Shown: positions 43,134 through 51,922, counted from the stretch's first letter. The stretch is DNA of 64,000 nucleotides from CAVYTF01 sp963708205 (GCA_963708205.1 OY970196.1:2356001-2420000); one strand, 5' to 3'. The notes: generated from the letters alone by a model not told the origin. Numbers and translations are program-made.

Positions 43134-44123
43134 TTAAGCTTCTTCATTTTCCATTTCATCTTCTTCAATTTCCTGATCTTCTTGCGGTAACGGGCTGCTC
43201 CATTGCTGCTCTCCAATAGGAGACGCCGCATTTATTTCTTTGCTTTTTTGCTTGCTCAATTCTTTCTCAAGCTTTTGGGCAGCTTCCATTTTATTTTCAG
43301 TTCCGTTAGTTTTTTGCTGCAGTAATCCGTTCGTTTGCATTACATATTTTACAGGATCTTCAATGTATTCAATTGTTTCTTTCGTTACGGTAGTTTTACC
43401 TTCATTCCATGGACCTTTGCTGTCATTTCCGCTTGACATATTGAAATATAAATTGCTATAACGCGGATCAGCCTGCAAAATGCCCGGAGGGAAATTTGGT
43501 TCAATTGTTCCTAATGCTGCTTCAAACATTTGATAGTGTGCTACTTCTCTTGTCATTAAAAAGCGCAAGGTTTCTTTTACATAAGGATCGTCTGTGAATT
43601 GCAACAAATATTCATATACCATTTTTGCTCTTGTTTCCGCAGCAATATCTGAGCGCAGGTCTGAAGTTAAATCTCCCTGACCATCACCATTTATATAAGC
43701 TGCAGTCCAAGGTACGCCCTGGCTGTTTGTATAACAGGGACCGCCGCCACTGCCAACAAAAAACTGCGGAGCCGTCATGCCCTGTTGTATCATTGCTTCT
43801 TTAGCTGATTTACCATTAAGCAGTTGCATGATCTCTGCATTTTCTGCGGCATTTTTTAAATCCCCATTGATACCTGTCAATAACATTTGAATGGTGGCAC
43901 CAACAATTTCCAGGTGGCTGAATTCTTCTGTAGCAATATCCATTAAAAGATCATATTTATCAGGATAAGGATTTTTTGCGCCAAATGCCTGTGCGAAATA
44001 ACGGAGCGCTGCAGCTAATTCGCCATTAGCTCCGCCAAATTGTTCTAATAATAAAGTGGCAAATGCCGGATCAGGTCTTGATACTCTTGCATTGAATTGT
44101 AATTCTTTTACGTGATAAAACAT
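43134..44123 (-). CDS. Manganese catalase
   Basis: 329-residue non-haem catalase that disproportionates hydrogen peroxide at a di-manganese site. The ligands are all visible by comparison with the Lactiplantibacillus enzyme: E35 (GANGEL), E67 and H70 (ATEEFSHLE), E163 (AAETRAK) and H196 (REVAHYQMF). The C-terminal 60 residues are a polar tail ending in an acidic run (QEDQEIEEDEMENEEA). Probably an operon with the DsbA-like gene downstream. Confidence 0.95.
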   Translation of the reverse strand: MFYHVKELQFNARVSRPDPAFATLLLEQFGGANGELAAALRYFAQAFGAKNPYPDKYDLLMDIATEEFSHLEIVGATIQMLLTGINGDLKNAAENAEIMQLLNGKSAKEAMIQQGMTAPQFFVGSGGGPCYTNSQGVPWTAAYINGDGQGDLTSDLRSDIAAETRAKMVYEYLLQFTDDPYVKETLRFLMTREVAHYQMFEAALGTIEPNFPPGILQADPRYSNLYFNMSSGNDSKGPWNEGKTTVTKETIEYIEDPVKYVMQTNGLLQQKTNGTENKMEAAQKLEKELSKQKSKEINAASPIGEQQWSSPLPQEDQEIEEDEMENEEA

Positions 44124-44424
44124 AGATTAGGTTTTGAGTGTTGAAGATGTTTATATAGATAAATACAAAAGCTGTGCAAGAAAAACTCAAAGGCAAATAA
44201 GAAAGTAATACATGAATAAGCTACAACTATACTAACTCTTGTAGAATTGTTTGTACTTAAATTAGGAATATATGGATTTGCAAGCGAGTTATCAATTCCA
44301 AAACATGGTTATATCAGTTTTATCAAAAGCGATATTCAAAAAAATTGCTTTATAAAAGAATACACAGCGGCTATTCTCTTTTCGATTGTAGCTTTGCATC
44401 CTATAAATAAAAAAATTGGCAGAA
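44124..44424 (+). other. Spacer upstream of gcvP
   Basis: About 300 bp between the divergent Mn-catalase and gcvP genes. No gene is supported. It contains the gcvP -7 box (44389-44396). No glycine-riboswitch-like structure was recognised, though this was judged only by eye. Confidence 0.5.
44389..44396 (+). promoter_or_regulatory. Bacteroidota -7 box of gcvP
   Basis: TAGCTTTG, a perfect TAnnTTTG, 28 bp before the ATG at 44425; predicted leader about 20 nt. Confidence 0.5.
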
Positions 44425-47337
44425 ATGAATTTATTTGAAGAGCAGTCGCACGAATTTCATTATCGTCATATTGGTCCAAACGCCGCAGAGACAAAGCAAA
44501 TGCTTGAAGTGATCGGTGAAAATTCTCTTGAAAGTTTGATTGATAAAACCATTCCGAAAGGCATTCGTTTAAAAGATGAATTAAATCTTCCCGAAGCAAT
44601 CAGCGAGCAGGAATATTTAACCGAAATAAAAAAAATTGCTTCAAAGAACAAGCTGTATAAAAATTATATTGGTCAGGGATATTACGGAACAATTACGCCA
44701 AGCGTTATACTTCGCAATGTTTTTCAAAATCCGGGCTGGTACACGCAATACACGCCGTACCAGGCAGAAATTTCTCAGGGACGTTTGGAAAGTTTACTCA
44801 ATTTTCAAACTGTTGTAAGTGATTTAACAGGACTTGAATTAACGAATGCATCCTTACTTGATGAAGCAACAGCCGCCGCAGAAGCAATGGCAATGTTGTT
44901 TCATTATGTAAATAAATCTGATGCAATAAAAAATAAATTCTTTGTTGATGAAAAAGTTTTTGCTCAAACAAAAGATGTGCTGCACACGCGTGCCACACCG
45001 ATAAACATTGAGATCGTTGAAGGTGATTATCAAACTGCTTCAATTGATGAAAGTTATTTCGGAGCGATCGTTCAATATCCAAATGCGAATGGTTCGATAG
45101 AAGATTATAAAAGTTTCATTGATACAATTCATGCTGCAAAAGCTTATGTTGTTATGGCAACAGACTTGCTTGCATTAACTTTAATTGCATCACCTGCAAG
45201 TCTGGGTGCAGACGTTGCAATTGGCTCTGCGCAAAGGTTTGGCGTGCCTTTGGGTTACGGCGGACCGCATGCAGCTTTCTTTGCAACGCATGATGAATTC
45301 AAAAGAAATATTCCCGGAAGAATTATCGGTGTGAGTGTTGATGCGCAAAATAACCGTGCACTTCGCATGGCTTTGCAAACGCGCGAGCAGCACATTAAAA
45401 GGGAAAAGGCTACTTCAAATATTTGTACAGCGCAGGCTTTGCTTGCAAACATGGCCGCGATGTACGCAGTTTTTCATGGACCGGAAGGATTGAAAAAAAT
45501 TGCTTTGCGTGTGCATCATTTTGCAAATGCAGTTTCAAAAGCTTTGAATAAAGTTGGAGTTAAAACAAGCAACAAATATTTTTTCGATACCCTCACTTTT
45601 GAAATTGCTGATGTGAATACTTTCAAAAAAATTGCAGAAGAAAATGAAGCAAACTTTAATTATCATGCTGATGGAAAAATAAGCTTGTCAATTGATGAAG
45701 CCTTGGTTGCTGACTGGAAAGAGACTGCAAAAAATCTTCAAAGAATTTTTTCAAAAGCAACAAACAAAGAAGTCGTTTTATTTTTTGATGAAGCTGAGGC
45801 ATTGTTTACAAAAAGAAATGAAGTACACGATTCACATGATAAATATTTAACGCATCCTGTTTTCAACACACATCATTCAGAATCTGAAATGATGCGTTAT
45901 ATAAAATCTTTGGAGAACAAGGATCTGTCGTTAACCATTTCAATGATCGCACTTGGAAGCTGCACTATGAAGCTGAATGCAGCAAGTGAAATGATTCCTG
46001 TAAGTTTTCCTGAGTTTGCAAATCTTCATCCCTTCGTGCCAAAAGATCAGGCAGAAGGTTATATTCAAATCATAAATGAACTTTCAGGTTATCTCAATGT
46101 CATCACAGGTTTTGACGCATGCAGTCTGCAGCCAAACAGCGGCGCGCAGGGAGAATATGCAGGCTTGCTAACCATCATGTCTTATCACAAAGCAAACAAC
46201 AATGCACATCGGAATGTAGTGCTGATACCGATCTCAGCGCACGGCACTAATCCTGCAAGTGCGGTGATGGCGGGAATGAAAGTGGTGGTTGTAAAGAGCG
46301 ATGATGAAGGACATATTGATGTTGATGATCTGAAATTAAAGGCAGAAGAATACAAAGATTTACTCGGCGCATTGATGGTTACTTATCCTTCGACGCATGG
46401 TGTGTTCGAAGAAAGCATCAAAGAAATTTGCGAAATAATTCATTCGCATGGCGGACAAGTTTATATGGATGGCGCGAACATGAATGCACAGGTTGGTCTT
46501 ACTTCACCTGCAACGATCGGCGCAGATGTTTGTCATTTGAATTTACATAAAACCTTTGCTATTCCACATGGCGGCGGTGGTCCGGGCATGGGACCGATTT
46601 GTGTAAAGAAACATTTAGAAAAGCATTTACCAAAGCATTTTGAAATTAGAAATAAGGAATCAGAAATTAACAATGGTGCTGTCAGCGCGGCTGAATTTGG
46701 TTCTGCTTCAATTCTTCTCATCAGTTATGCATACATAAAAATGCTGGGAAAAAATGGAGTGAAAAAAGCAACTGAATACGCAATTCTGAATGCGAATTAT
46801 ATGAAAGCAAGACTGGAAAATTTTTATAAAATATTATTTACAGGAGAGAATGGAACCTGTGCACATGAATTCATTGTTGATCTTCGTCCATTTAAACCAA
46901 CAACAGGCGTTGAAGCGGAAGATGTGGCTAAAAGGCTTATGGATTATGGGTTTCACGCACCAACGATGAGTTTTCCTGTTCCCGGAACAATCATGATCGA
47001 GCCAACAGAAAGCGAAGATAAAGCGGAGCTTGACCGGTTTTGCGATGCAATGATTTCTATCTATGAAGAAATAAAAGCCATCGAAAACGGCAGTGGAGAT
47101 AAAACAGATAATGCTTTGAAAAATGCTCCGCACACACAGGCTGTTGTTTGTGCTGATGAATGGAATCACAATTATTCAAGAAAAGAAGCTGCGTTTCCCT
47201 TGTATTACCTTTCTCAAAATAAATTCTGGCCAAGTGTTTCAAGAATAAACAATACGTACGGCGATAGAAATTTAGTTTGCACTTGTGAGCCTGTTGAAAA
47301 CTATTTAGTTGAAAATCAGCAAAAATTAATGGCATAG
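44425..47337 (+). CDS. gcvP: Glycine dehydrogenase (decarboxylating), P protein
   Basis: PLP enzyme of the glycine cleavage system that decarboxylates glycine and passes aminomethyl to the lipoyl H protein. 970 residues, the single-chain (fused P1-P2) form. Seen: FHYRHIGPN, the N-half IGQGYYGT and PYQAEISQGRLESLLNFQT, the C-half SLQPNSGAQGEYAGL, HGTNPASAVMAGM, and the PLP lysine K709 in HLNLHKTFAIPHGGGGPGMG. The ATG at 44425 is preferred over a TTG three codons upstream. A divergent loop at residues about 740-750 (EIRNKESEINN) is encoded by a heptamer array. No gcvT or gcvH is nearby. Confidence 0.97.
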   Translation: MNLFEEQSHEFHYRHIGPNAAETKQMLEVIGENSLESLIDKTIPKGIRLKDELNLPEAISEQEYLTEIKKIASKNKLYKNYIGQGYYGTITPSVILRNVFQNPGWYTQYTPYQAEISQGRLESLLNFQTVVSDLTGLELTNASLLDEATAAAEAMAMLFHYVNKSDAIKNKFFVDEKVFAQTKDVLHTRATPINIEIVEGDYQTASIDESYFGAIVQYPNANGSIEDYKSFIDTIHAAKAYVVMATDLLALTLIASPASLGADVAIGSAQRFGVPLGYGGPHAAFFATHDEFKRNIPGRIIGVSVDAQNNRALRMALQTREQHIKREKATSNICTAQALLANMAAMYAVFHGPEGLKKIALRVHHFANAVSKALNKVGVKTSNKYFFDTLTFEIADVNTFKKIAEENEANFNYHADGKISLSIDEALVADWKETAKNLQRIFSKATNKEVVLFFDEAEALFTKRNEVHDSHDKYLTHPVFNTHHSESEMMRYIKSLENKDLSLTISMIALGSCTMKLNAASEMIPVSFPEFANLHPFVPKDQAEGYIQIINELSGYLNVITGFDACSLQPNSGAQGEYAGLLTIMSYHKANNNAHRNVVLIPISAHGTNPASAVMAGMKVVVVKSDDEGHIDVDDLKLKAEEYKDLLGALMVTYPSTHGVFEESIKEICEIIHSHGGQVYMDGANMNAQVGLTSPATIGADVCHLNLHKTFAIPHGGGGPGMGPICVKKHLEKHLPKHFEIRNKESEINNGAVSAAEFGSASILLISYAYIKMLGKNGVKKATEYAILNANYMKARLENFYKILFTGENGTCAHEFIVDLRPFKPTTGVEAEDVAKRLMDYGFHAPTMSFPVPGTIMIEPTESEDKAELDRFCDAMISIYEEIKAIENGSGDKTDNALKNAPHTQAVVCADEWNHNYSRKEAAFPLYYLSQNKFWPSVSRINNTYGDRNLVCTCEPVENYLVENQQKLMA
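46642..46669 (+). repeat. Heptamer array inside gcvP
   Basis: Four 7-bp units: GAAATTA, GAAATAA, GGAATCA, GAAATTA. Read in frame as EIRNKESEI. A perfect repeat of the first unit would give an in-frame TAG; the T-to-A change in unit 2 avoids it. Confidence 0.65.
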
Positions 47338-47367
47338 CTTTTTCATCATTTCATTAAAATAAATTTT

Positions 47368-47829
47368 ATGAATCCAACACATGATGATAACATACTTGCA
47401 GAGAAATTCGCACAGCAGGATTTACCTGATTCGAATCATGACAAGGAATTACTGAAAGGTGATGAAGCAACAATTGATCTGCCTGATGTTGCAGACATTC
47501 CGGGTCAGGAAAATATTCATGTTCCTAAAATGAATGAATATGCTGATACGACAGCAGCTTCAGACGATGAAGAAGGAAAAAATATTTTTGGTGATGAAGA
47601 TGAAAATGATGACAGCAATGTGTCTGATGAAGAAAGAAAATTATTGGATGAAAGCGCTAATCAAACACCTAATGATGAAGAAGCTGAAGATGTAAAGAAT
47701 GCGGCGCTGGATGATATGGATAATGATGGAGAATTGCTTGAAGAAAAAGGTTTGGAAGATGATGAGTTTGGCGAAGACCTTGATTTGCCTGAAAATGAAG
47801 AAACTACCGAAGAGGAATCAGCAGTATAA
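47368..47829 (+). CDS. Highly acidic low-complexity protein, 153 aa
   Basis: No known domain recognised. It is dominated by Asp, Glu and Asn, with acidic runs such as FGDEDENDDSN and NPNDEEAEDV-like stretches and a C-terminus of DLPENEETTEEESAV; almost no hydrophobic core, so probably disordered. It has no signal peptide. It lies 30 bp after gcvP on the same strand and ends at a bidirectional terminator, so it may be read from the gcvP transcript. Possible roles (cation binding, chaperone-like tail) would be guesses. Confidence 0.75.
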   Translation: MNPTHDDNILAEKFAQQDLPDSNHDKELLKGDEATIDLPDVADIPGQENIHVPKMNEYADTTAASDDEEGKNIFGDEDENDDSNVSDEERKLLDESANQTPNDEEAEDVKNAALDDMDNDGELLEEKGLEDDEFGEDLDLPENEETTEEESAV

Positions 47830-47858
47830 TTTGTAGAAAAAAATAAGCATTGATAAAC

Positions 47859-47890
47859 AAAAAAGGACACATTTACATGCGTCCTTTTTT
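47859..47890 (+). terminator. Bidirectional intrinsic terminator
   Basis: AAAAAAGGAC (47859-47868) pairs with GTCCTTTTTT (47881-47890); the inner ACATTTACATGC can extend the stem past one mismatch. The A-run/T-run symmetry lets it end both the acidic-protein gene (plus) and the convergent DUF4142 gene (minus). Confidence 0.85.
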
Positions 47891-47908
47891 AATAGTCATT
47901 TATGCTTA

Positions 47909-48547
47909 TTAATATTTAGTAGATTTCTTTATTGCCTCAATTGAATCCAAATGCATCTGTAACGTTGGTAAAGTAGTAGAAGCGAAATTTTTAATGTCCG
48001 GATCTTTGCCATTCTGCGCTTCTTTTTGGAAGTCTTTGATATCTTTTTTATGGTCATCCACCATCATATCAATATAAGCTTTATCAAAATCTTTTCCTGT
48101 TTTCTTAGATAGCTTATCATAGTCTTTTTGTGCATCATTACTTATAGTTGCAGGTAACGTAACGTTTTTAGAAGCGGCTAAGCTTTTTAATTTATTATTG
48201 GCATCGGAATGATCTTTAACCATCATTGCGCCAAAATCTTTTACTCGTTGGTTCATTGCATTTTGGGATGCTAATTGTCCCATTTGCACTTCTTCCATTC
48301 CTCCATTTGCTGCATTTACTGCAAAATCAGCATCATCCTTATCAACAGGCGTAGTAGAGGCCGGTGTTGTGGTCGCTGTCGTTGAAGAAGAAGAATCTGT
48401 TGTAGAATTAGTGGATGAACTATCCATTTTTTGAGAATTCGCATCTTTTGCGCTGTCAACACTGTCTTTATTATTATTCCCATTGTTGCAGGCATTAAAA
48501 ACAATCGCGGATAATATAATACATGAACTAATTAAAATCTTTTTCAT
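47909..48547 (-). CDS. DUF4142 family lipoprotein (ferritin-like fold)
   Basis: 212 residues. The lipoprotein signal is MKKILISSCIILSAIVFNAC with Cys20. A Ser/Thr/Asn-rich spacer (about 21-70) follows, then a four-helix DUF4142 domain (about 72-210): DDADFAVNAANGGMEEVQMG, KDFGAMMVKDHSDANNKLK, DKAYIDMMVDDHKKDIKDFQ, with the conserved His and acidic residues resembling ferritin-like metal sites. Role unknown, but it is often seen among envelope stress genes. Confidence 0.93.
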   Translation of the reverse strand: MKKILISSCIILSAIVFNACNNGNNNKDSVDSAKDANSQKMDSSSTNSTTDSSSSTTATTTPASTTPVDKDDADFAVNAANGGMEEVQMGQLASQNAMNQRVKDFGAMMVKDHSDANNKLKSLAASKNVTLPATISNDAQKDYDKLSKKTGKDFDKAYIDMMVDDHKKDIKDFQKEAQNGKDPDIKNFASTTLPTLQMHLDSIEAIKKSTKY

Positions 48548-48629
48548 AATATGCTTTTTAGGTTTTTTTAATAATATCTAATTGACAAACTTTGCGCCAA
48601 GATTTTTTAGCTTAAAATAAATTTTTTTG

Positions 48630-49349
48630 ATGACAAAATTATCAGTGAACATAAACAAATTTGCAACACTTAGAAACAGCCGTGGAGGCAATAATCCTGA
48701 TGTAATTAAGGCTGCTGTTGATGCCCAGCAATTTGGTGCAGATGGCATTACAGTGCATCCAAGACCTGATGAAAGACACATTCGGTATGATGATGTGCGT
48801 GAAATAAAAAAGATTATCACCACAGAATTTAATATTGAAGGAAACTGCACAGAAAATAAATTTGTTGATCTTGTTCTGGAAGTAAAACCAACGCAGGTAA
48901 CACTTGTGCCCGATGCTTTGGATCAGTTAACAAGTAATCATGGATGGGATACTGTGAAAAATAAAAATTATTTAAGGAATATTATCACGGTTTTCAAAAA
49001 AGAAAACATACGTGTATCGCTTTTTGTTGATGCTGATATAAGAATGATTGAGGCTGCGGCTGATGCAGGCACTGACCGCATAGAATTATATACAGAAGCC
49101 TATGCAAAAGGTTTTTTTGCAGATAAAAAAAAATCTATAGAAGCTTATGTGATAGCTGCAAAACGTGCACAGGCATTGCATCTTGGAATTAATGCAGGTC
49201 ACGATCTTGACTTACATAATCTAAAATTCTTCAAACAAAATATTTCTTTTCTTGATGAAGTTTCAATTGGTCATGCACTTATTTGTGATGCTATTTATTT
49301 AGGATTTCAAAATACTATACAGATGTATAAAAGGCAATTGAAAGAATAA
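48630..49349 (+). CDS. pdxJ: Pyridoxine 5'-phosphate synthase
   Basis: Condenses 3-amino-2-oxopropyl phosphate with 1-deoxyxylulose 5-phosphate to give PNP (vitamin B6); 239-residue TIM barrel. Seen: LSVNINKFATLRNSRGG, DGITVHPRPDERHIRYDDV, EGNCTEN, TDRIELYTEAYA, INAGHDLDLHNLKFF and DEVSIGHALICDAIYLG. The ATG at 48630 is preferred over the TTG one codon before. A likely -7 box variant AAACTTTG lies about 36 bp upstream. Confidence 0.96.
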   Translation: MTKLSVNINKFATLRNSRGGNNPDVIKAAVDAQQFGADGITVHPRPDERHIRYDDVREIKKIITTEFNIEGNCTENKFVDLVLEVKPTQVTLVPDALDQLTSNHGWDTVKNKNYLRNIITVFKKENIRVSLFVDADIRMIEAAADAGTDRIELYTEAYAKGFFADKKKSIEAYVIAAKRAQALHLGINAGHDLDLHNLKFFKQNISFLDEVSIGHALICDAIYLGFQNTIQMYKRQLKE

Positions 49350-49393
49350 TTTCAGTTTAAAATTCTTGAATAATCCCTGTCTTAGCTACAGCT

Positions 49394-49401
49394 TATCTTT
49401 G
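49394..49401 (+). promoter_or_regulatory. Bacteroidota -7 box of the thioesterase gene
   Basis: TATCTTTG, a perfect TAnnTTTG, 28 bp before the ATG at 49429; predicted leader about 20 nt. The -33 region is not well matched. Confidence 0.45.
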
Positions 49402-49428
49402 CAGCGTTTATTTTTCAAACTAAATAAA

Positions 49429-49947
49429 ATGATGACAAGAAAGGCAAACGAAAGTTTTATTGTAATGAATGAACTGGTACTTCCGAACGATACCAATACT
49501 TTCGGCAATTTGATGGGAGGAAGATTAATGTATTGGATGGATATTGCCGCCGGAATCAGTGCTGTCAAGCATTCTAATGCGCCATGTATGACGGCAAGCG
49601 TTGACAATATCAGTTTCAAAAATCCTATAAAGCTTGGAAATATTGTTCATATTGAAGCAAAAGTTACGCGTGCTTTTAATACTTCAATGGAAGTGTTTTT
49701 GAAAGTTTGGGGGGAGGATTCTATCCATCAATATAAATACGAAAGCAATGAAGCGTACTTCACTTTTGTGGCGCTTGACCCAAATGGCAAGCCCAGAAAA
49801 GTGCCGGCATTAATTGCCGAAAGTGATGAAGAAAAAGCTTTGTTTGATGGGGCTTTACGTAGAAGGCAAGTGCGTTTAATACTCGGTGGAAAGATGAAAC
49901 CCGACGATGCGAATGAATTGAAGGCTTTGTTTTATCCGAATTTATAA
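49429..49947 (+). CDS. Acyl-CoA thioesterase (hotdog fold)
   Basis: 172 residues. Hotdog-domain signs of the YciA/BACH type: NTFGNLMGGRLMYWMDIAAG (catalytic Asn/Asp region and the long hotdog helix), TASVDNISFKNPIKLGNIV, and the strand YFTFVALDPNGKPRKVP. It hydrolyses acyl-CoA esters in the cytoplasm; chain-length preference unknown. The start MMTRKANESF follows a good promoter box; an upstream in-frame start at 49366 lies before that box and is rejected. Confidence 0.93.
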   Translation: MMTRKANESFIVMNELVLPNDTNTFGNLMGGRLMYWMDIAAGISAVKHSNAPCMTASVDNISFKNPIKLGNIVHIEAKVTRAFNTSMEVFLKVWGEDSIHQYKYESNEAYFTFVALDPNGKPRKVPALIAESDEEKALFDGALRRRQVRLILGGKMKPDDANELKALFYPNL

Positions 49948-50007
49948 AGAACATCCAGCAACAAGAAGTTTTTAAAATTTAAACGTTAACTAACTGTTGT
50001 AATAAAA

Positions 50008-50038
50008 ATGCCTGTATGCAGTTTTTATTTTCAGGCAT
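50008..50038 (+). terminator. Hairpin between thioesterase and SIMPL genes
   Basis: ATGCCTG (50008-50014) pairs perfectly with CAGGCAT (50032-50038) across a 17-nt loop that itself has a T-run. There is no T-tract after the stem, so terminator activity is uncertain; it might instead act in the SIMPL gene leader (ATG at 50059). Confidence 0.35.
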
Positions 50039-50058
50039 CTTATAAATAAATCAACATC

Positions 50059-50778
50059 ATGAAAAAAATATTTGTCACTTTATTAACTGCAACAATATTT
50101 ATTTCGGCAAATGCACAATCAAACATGCCGGTACAAAAAACGATCACTGTTAACGGACATTCAGAAATTGAAGTAACTCCTGATGAAATATATGTTCAAA
50201 TAGAATTGCGTGAATACACAAAAAAGAATGGCGACAAAATTGACATCGAATCAATTAAAAATAATTTTCTTGCTGCCTGCAAAAACCTTGGGCTTGCAGA
50301 CACGGATGTTGTGGTAGAAAGTTATTCAGGTTGGGATGGAAATTATTGGTGGTATCAGCAGAACAAAAAAAAGAATCCTGATATGAAAGCGGGAATAACT
50401 TATTGGGTAAAAGTTGCGACGACAGCAGAAATGGATCAGTTAGTTAATAAAATGGATGATGAAGCAACGCAAAATTTTTTCATTGCAAAAACTGATTACA
50501 GCAAGATGAATGAAATGGCAAAAGAAATGAAGGTTGAAGCAATAAAAAATGCAAAAGAAAAAGCAACATATCTCGCAAACGCAGCAGGAGCACAGCTTGG
50601 CGACGTTATCACTATTAATGAACCAATATCGCAGGATGAAAACCCACAGCCGAGACCAATGATGTATAATAATATGGCTAAAATTGCAAATGCAGATGAT
50701 CAGACTCCTGCAATGAGTGTTGATTTTAAAAAAATAAAAATTGAGTTTGAAGCAAGTATTGTTTTTGCTTTAAAATGA
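50059..50778 (+). CDS. SIMPL domain (DUF541) secreted protein
   Basis: 239 residues. The signal peptide MKKIFVTLLTATIFISANAQ cleaves near residue 20. The mature protein starts with QKTITVNGHSEIEVTPDEIY, the usual opening of the SIMPL family, and carries EAIKNAKEKATYLANAAGAQ and LGDVITINEP, also typical. Such periplasmic proteins are related to the oxidative-stress defence protein YggE; the molecular role is unclear. No lipobox. Confidence 0.93.
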   Translation: MKKIFVTLLTATIFISANAQSNMPVQKTITVNGHSEIEVTPDEIYVQIELREYTKKNGDKIDIESIKNNFLAACKNLGLADTDVVVESYSGWDGNYWWYQQNKKKNPDMKAGITYWVKVATTAEMDQLVNKMDDEATQNFFIAKTDYSKMNEMAKEMKVEAIKNAKEKATYLANAAGAQLGDVITINEPISQDENPQPRPMMYNNMAKIANADDQTPAMSVDFKKIKIEFEASIVFALK

Positions 50779-50779
50779 T

Positions 50780-50867
50780 ATTGAAGATTTAAAAACTGGA
50801 GACTTGAAGATGAAAGAAACTTATAAATTTTAATCAATACCAATTATCAAATCTTCAATTTTTCAAA
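50780..50867 (+). repeat. Inverted heptamer-type repeat between SIMPL and ltaE
   Basis: ATTGAAGATTT (50780-50790) is the perfect reverse complement of AAATCTTCAAT (50849-50859). Both lie in degenerate 7-bp arrays (TTGAAGA/TGGAGAC/TTGAAGA on the left; TCAAATC/TTCAATT/TTTCAAA on the right). The right arm ends just before the ltaE promoter box. Confidence 0.6.
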
Positions 50868-50873
50868 TTGCCC

Positions 50874-50881
50874 TACCTTCG
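50874..50881 (+). promoter_or_regulatory. -7 box of ltaE; possibly leaderless mRNA
   Basis: TACCTTCG is one mismatch from TAnnTTTG and ends only 5 bp before the ATG at 50887, so transcription would start at or within 1-2 nt of the start codon. Confidence 0.45.
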
Positions 50882-50886
50882 CGGCG

Positions 50887-51903
50887 ATGATCGATTTGCG
50901 TAGCGATACCGTAACCCAACCTACGAAAGAAATGCGTGAAGCAATGTTTCACGCTAAACTTGGCGATGATGTTTTTAGCGAAGACCCAACAATAAATACA
51001 CTCGAAAATAAGGCTGCTGCTATGTTTGAAATGGAAGCGGCAATTTTTTGTCCAAGCGGCACTATGACAAATCAGATTGCAATTAAATGCCACACGCAGC
51101 CCGGCGACGAGGTTATCTGCGAAAAATTATCCCACATTTATCAATACGAAGGCGGCGGCATTGCATTCAATTCAGGATGTTCCGTAAAGTTGATCGAAGG
51201 AAATTATGGAAGAATAACTGCAGCGCAGGTTTTGGAAAACATCAATAACAAAAATGATGTTCACAAGGCTTATTCATCTTTGGTTTCACTCGAAAATACT
51301 GCCAATCGCGGCGGCGGAAGTTGTTATGATCGTGAGGAAATAAAAAAGATAAGAAAGGTATGTGATGAAAATAATTTAAAGCTGCATCTTGATGGCGCAC
51401 GATTGTTTAATGCACTTATTGCGCATGACGAAAAAGCAGCGGATTACGGAAAGATATTTGATAGTATTTCCGTTTGTTTAAGCAAAGGTTTGGCCGCGCC
51501 TGTAGGAAGTTTATTACTTGGGAAAAAAGATTTTATATTAAAAGCAAGAAGAGTAAGAAAGGTCTTTGGTGGTGGAATGAGACAGGCTGGAGTGCTTGCT
51601 GCTGCTGGTATTTTTGCATTAGATAATAATATTGAAAGATTAAAGGAAGATCATTTACATGCAAAAATGTTGGAAAGCGCTTTGGCGAAGAAAGAATTTG
51701 TAAAAGAGATTTTTCCGGTTGAAACAAACATCGTCATTTTTAATGTGCATGATTGGTTTGATACAAAAGATTTTATTCAGCAACTAAAGGAAAAACATAT
51801 TCTTGCAATTGCGTTAGCACCTTACCAGGTCAGGTTTGTAACGCATCTTGATGTTAACACAGATATGATAAATGAAGCAATTGAAGAGATCAATAATATT
51901 TAA
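50887..51903 (+). CDS. ltaE: Low-specificity L-threonine aldolase
   Basis: PLP enzyme splitting threonine or allo-threonine to glycine and acetaldehyde; 338 residues. The start MIDLRSDTVTQPTKEMREAM is the conserved N-terminus, which fixes the start codon. Seen: GDDVFSEDPTINTLE, FCPSGTMTNQIAIK, ENTANRGGGSCY, LHLDGARLFNA and the Schiff-base lysine K200 in VCLSKGLAAPVGSLLLG. It follows the SIMPL gene and is 19 bp upstream of pgi. Together with gcvP nearby it links threonine/glycine turnover. Confidence 0.95.
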   Translation: MIDLRSDTVTQPTKEMREAMFHAKLGDDVFSEDPTINTLENKAAAMFEMEAAIFCPSGTMTNQIAIKCHTQPGDEVICEKLSHIYQYEGGGIAFNSGCSVKLIEGNYGRITAAQVLENINNKNDVHKAYSSLVSLENTANRGGGSCYDREEIKKIRKVCDENNLKLHLDGARLFNALIAHDEKAADYGKIFDSISVCLSKGLAAPVGSLLLGKKDFILKARRVRKVFGGGMRQAGVLAAAGIFALDNNIERLKEDHLHAKMLESALAKKEFVKEIFPVETNIVIFNVHDWFDTKDFIQQLKEKHILAIALAPYQVRFVTHLDVNTDMINEAIEEINNI

Positions 51904-51922
51904 TTATAAATTGTAGAACAGC

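Noticed and set aside
44124..44424. Glycine riboswitch upstream of gcvP
   Set aside because: The predicted leader from the -7 box is only about 20 nt and no aptamer-like conserved helices were recognised.
44247..44438. 63-codon plus-strand frame upstream of gcvP
   Set aside because: It overlaps the gcvP promoter and start and has no coding character.
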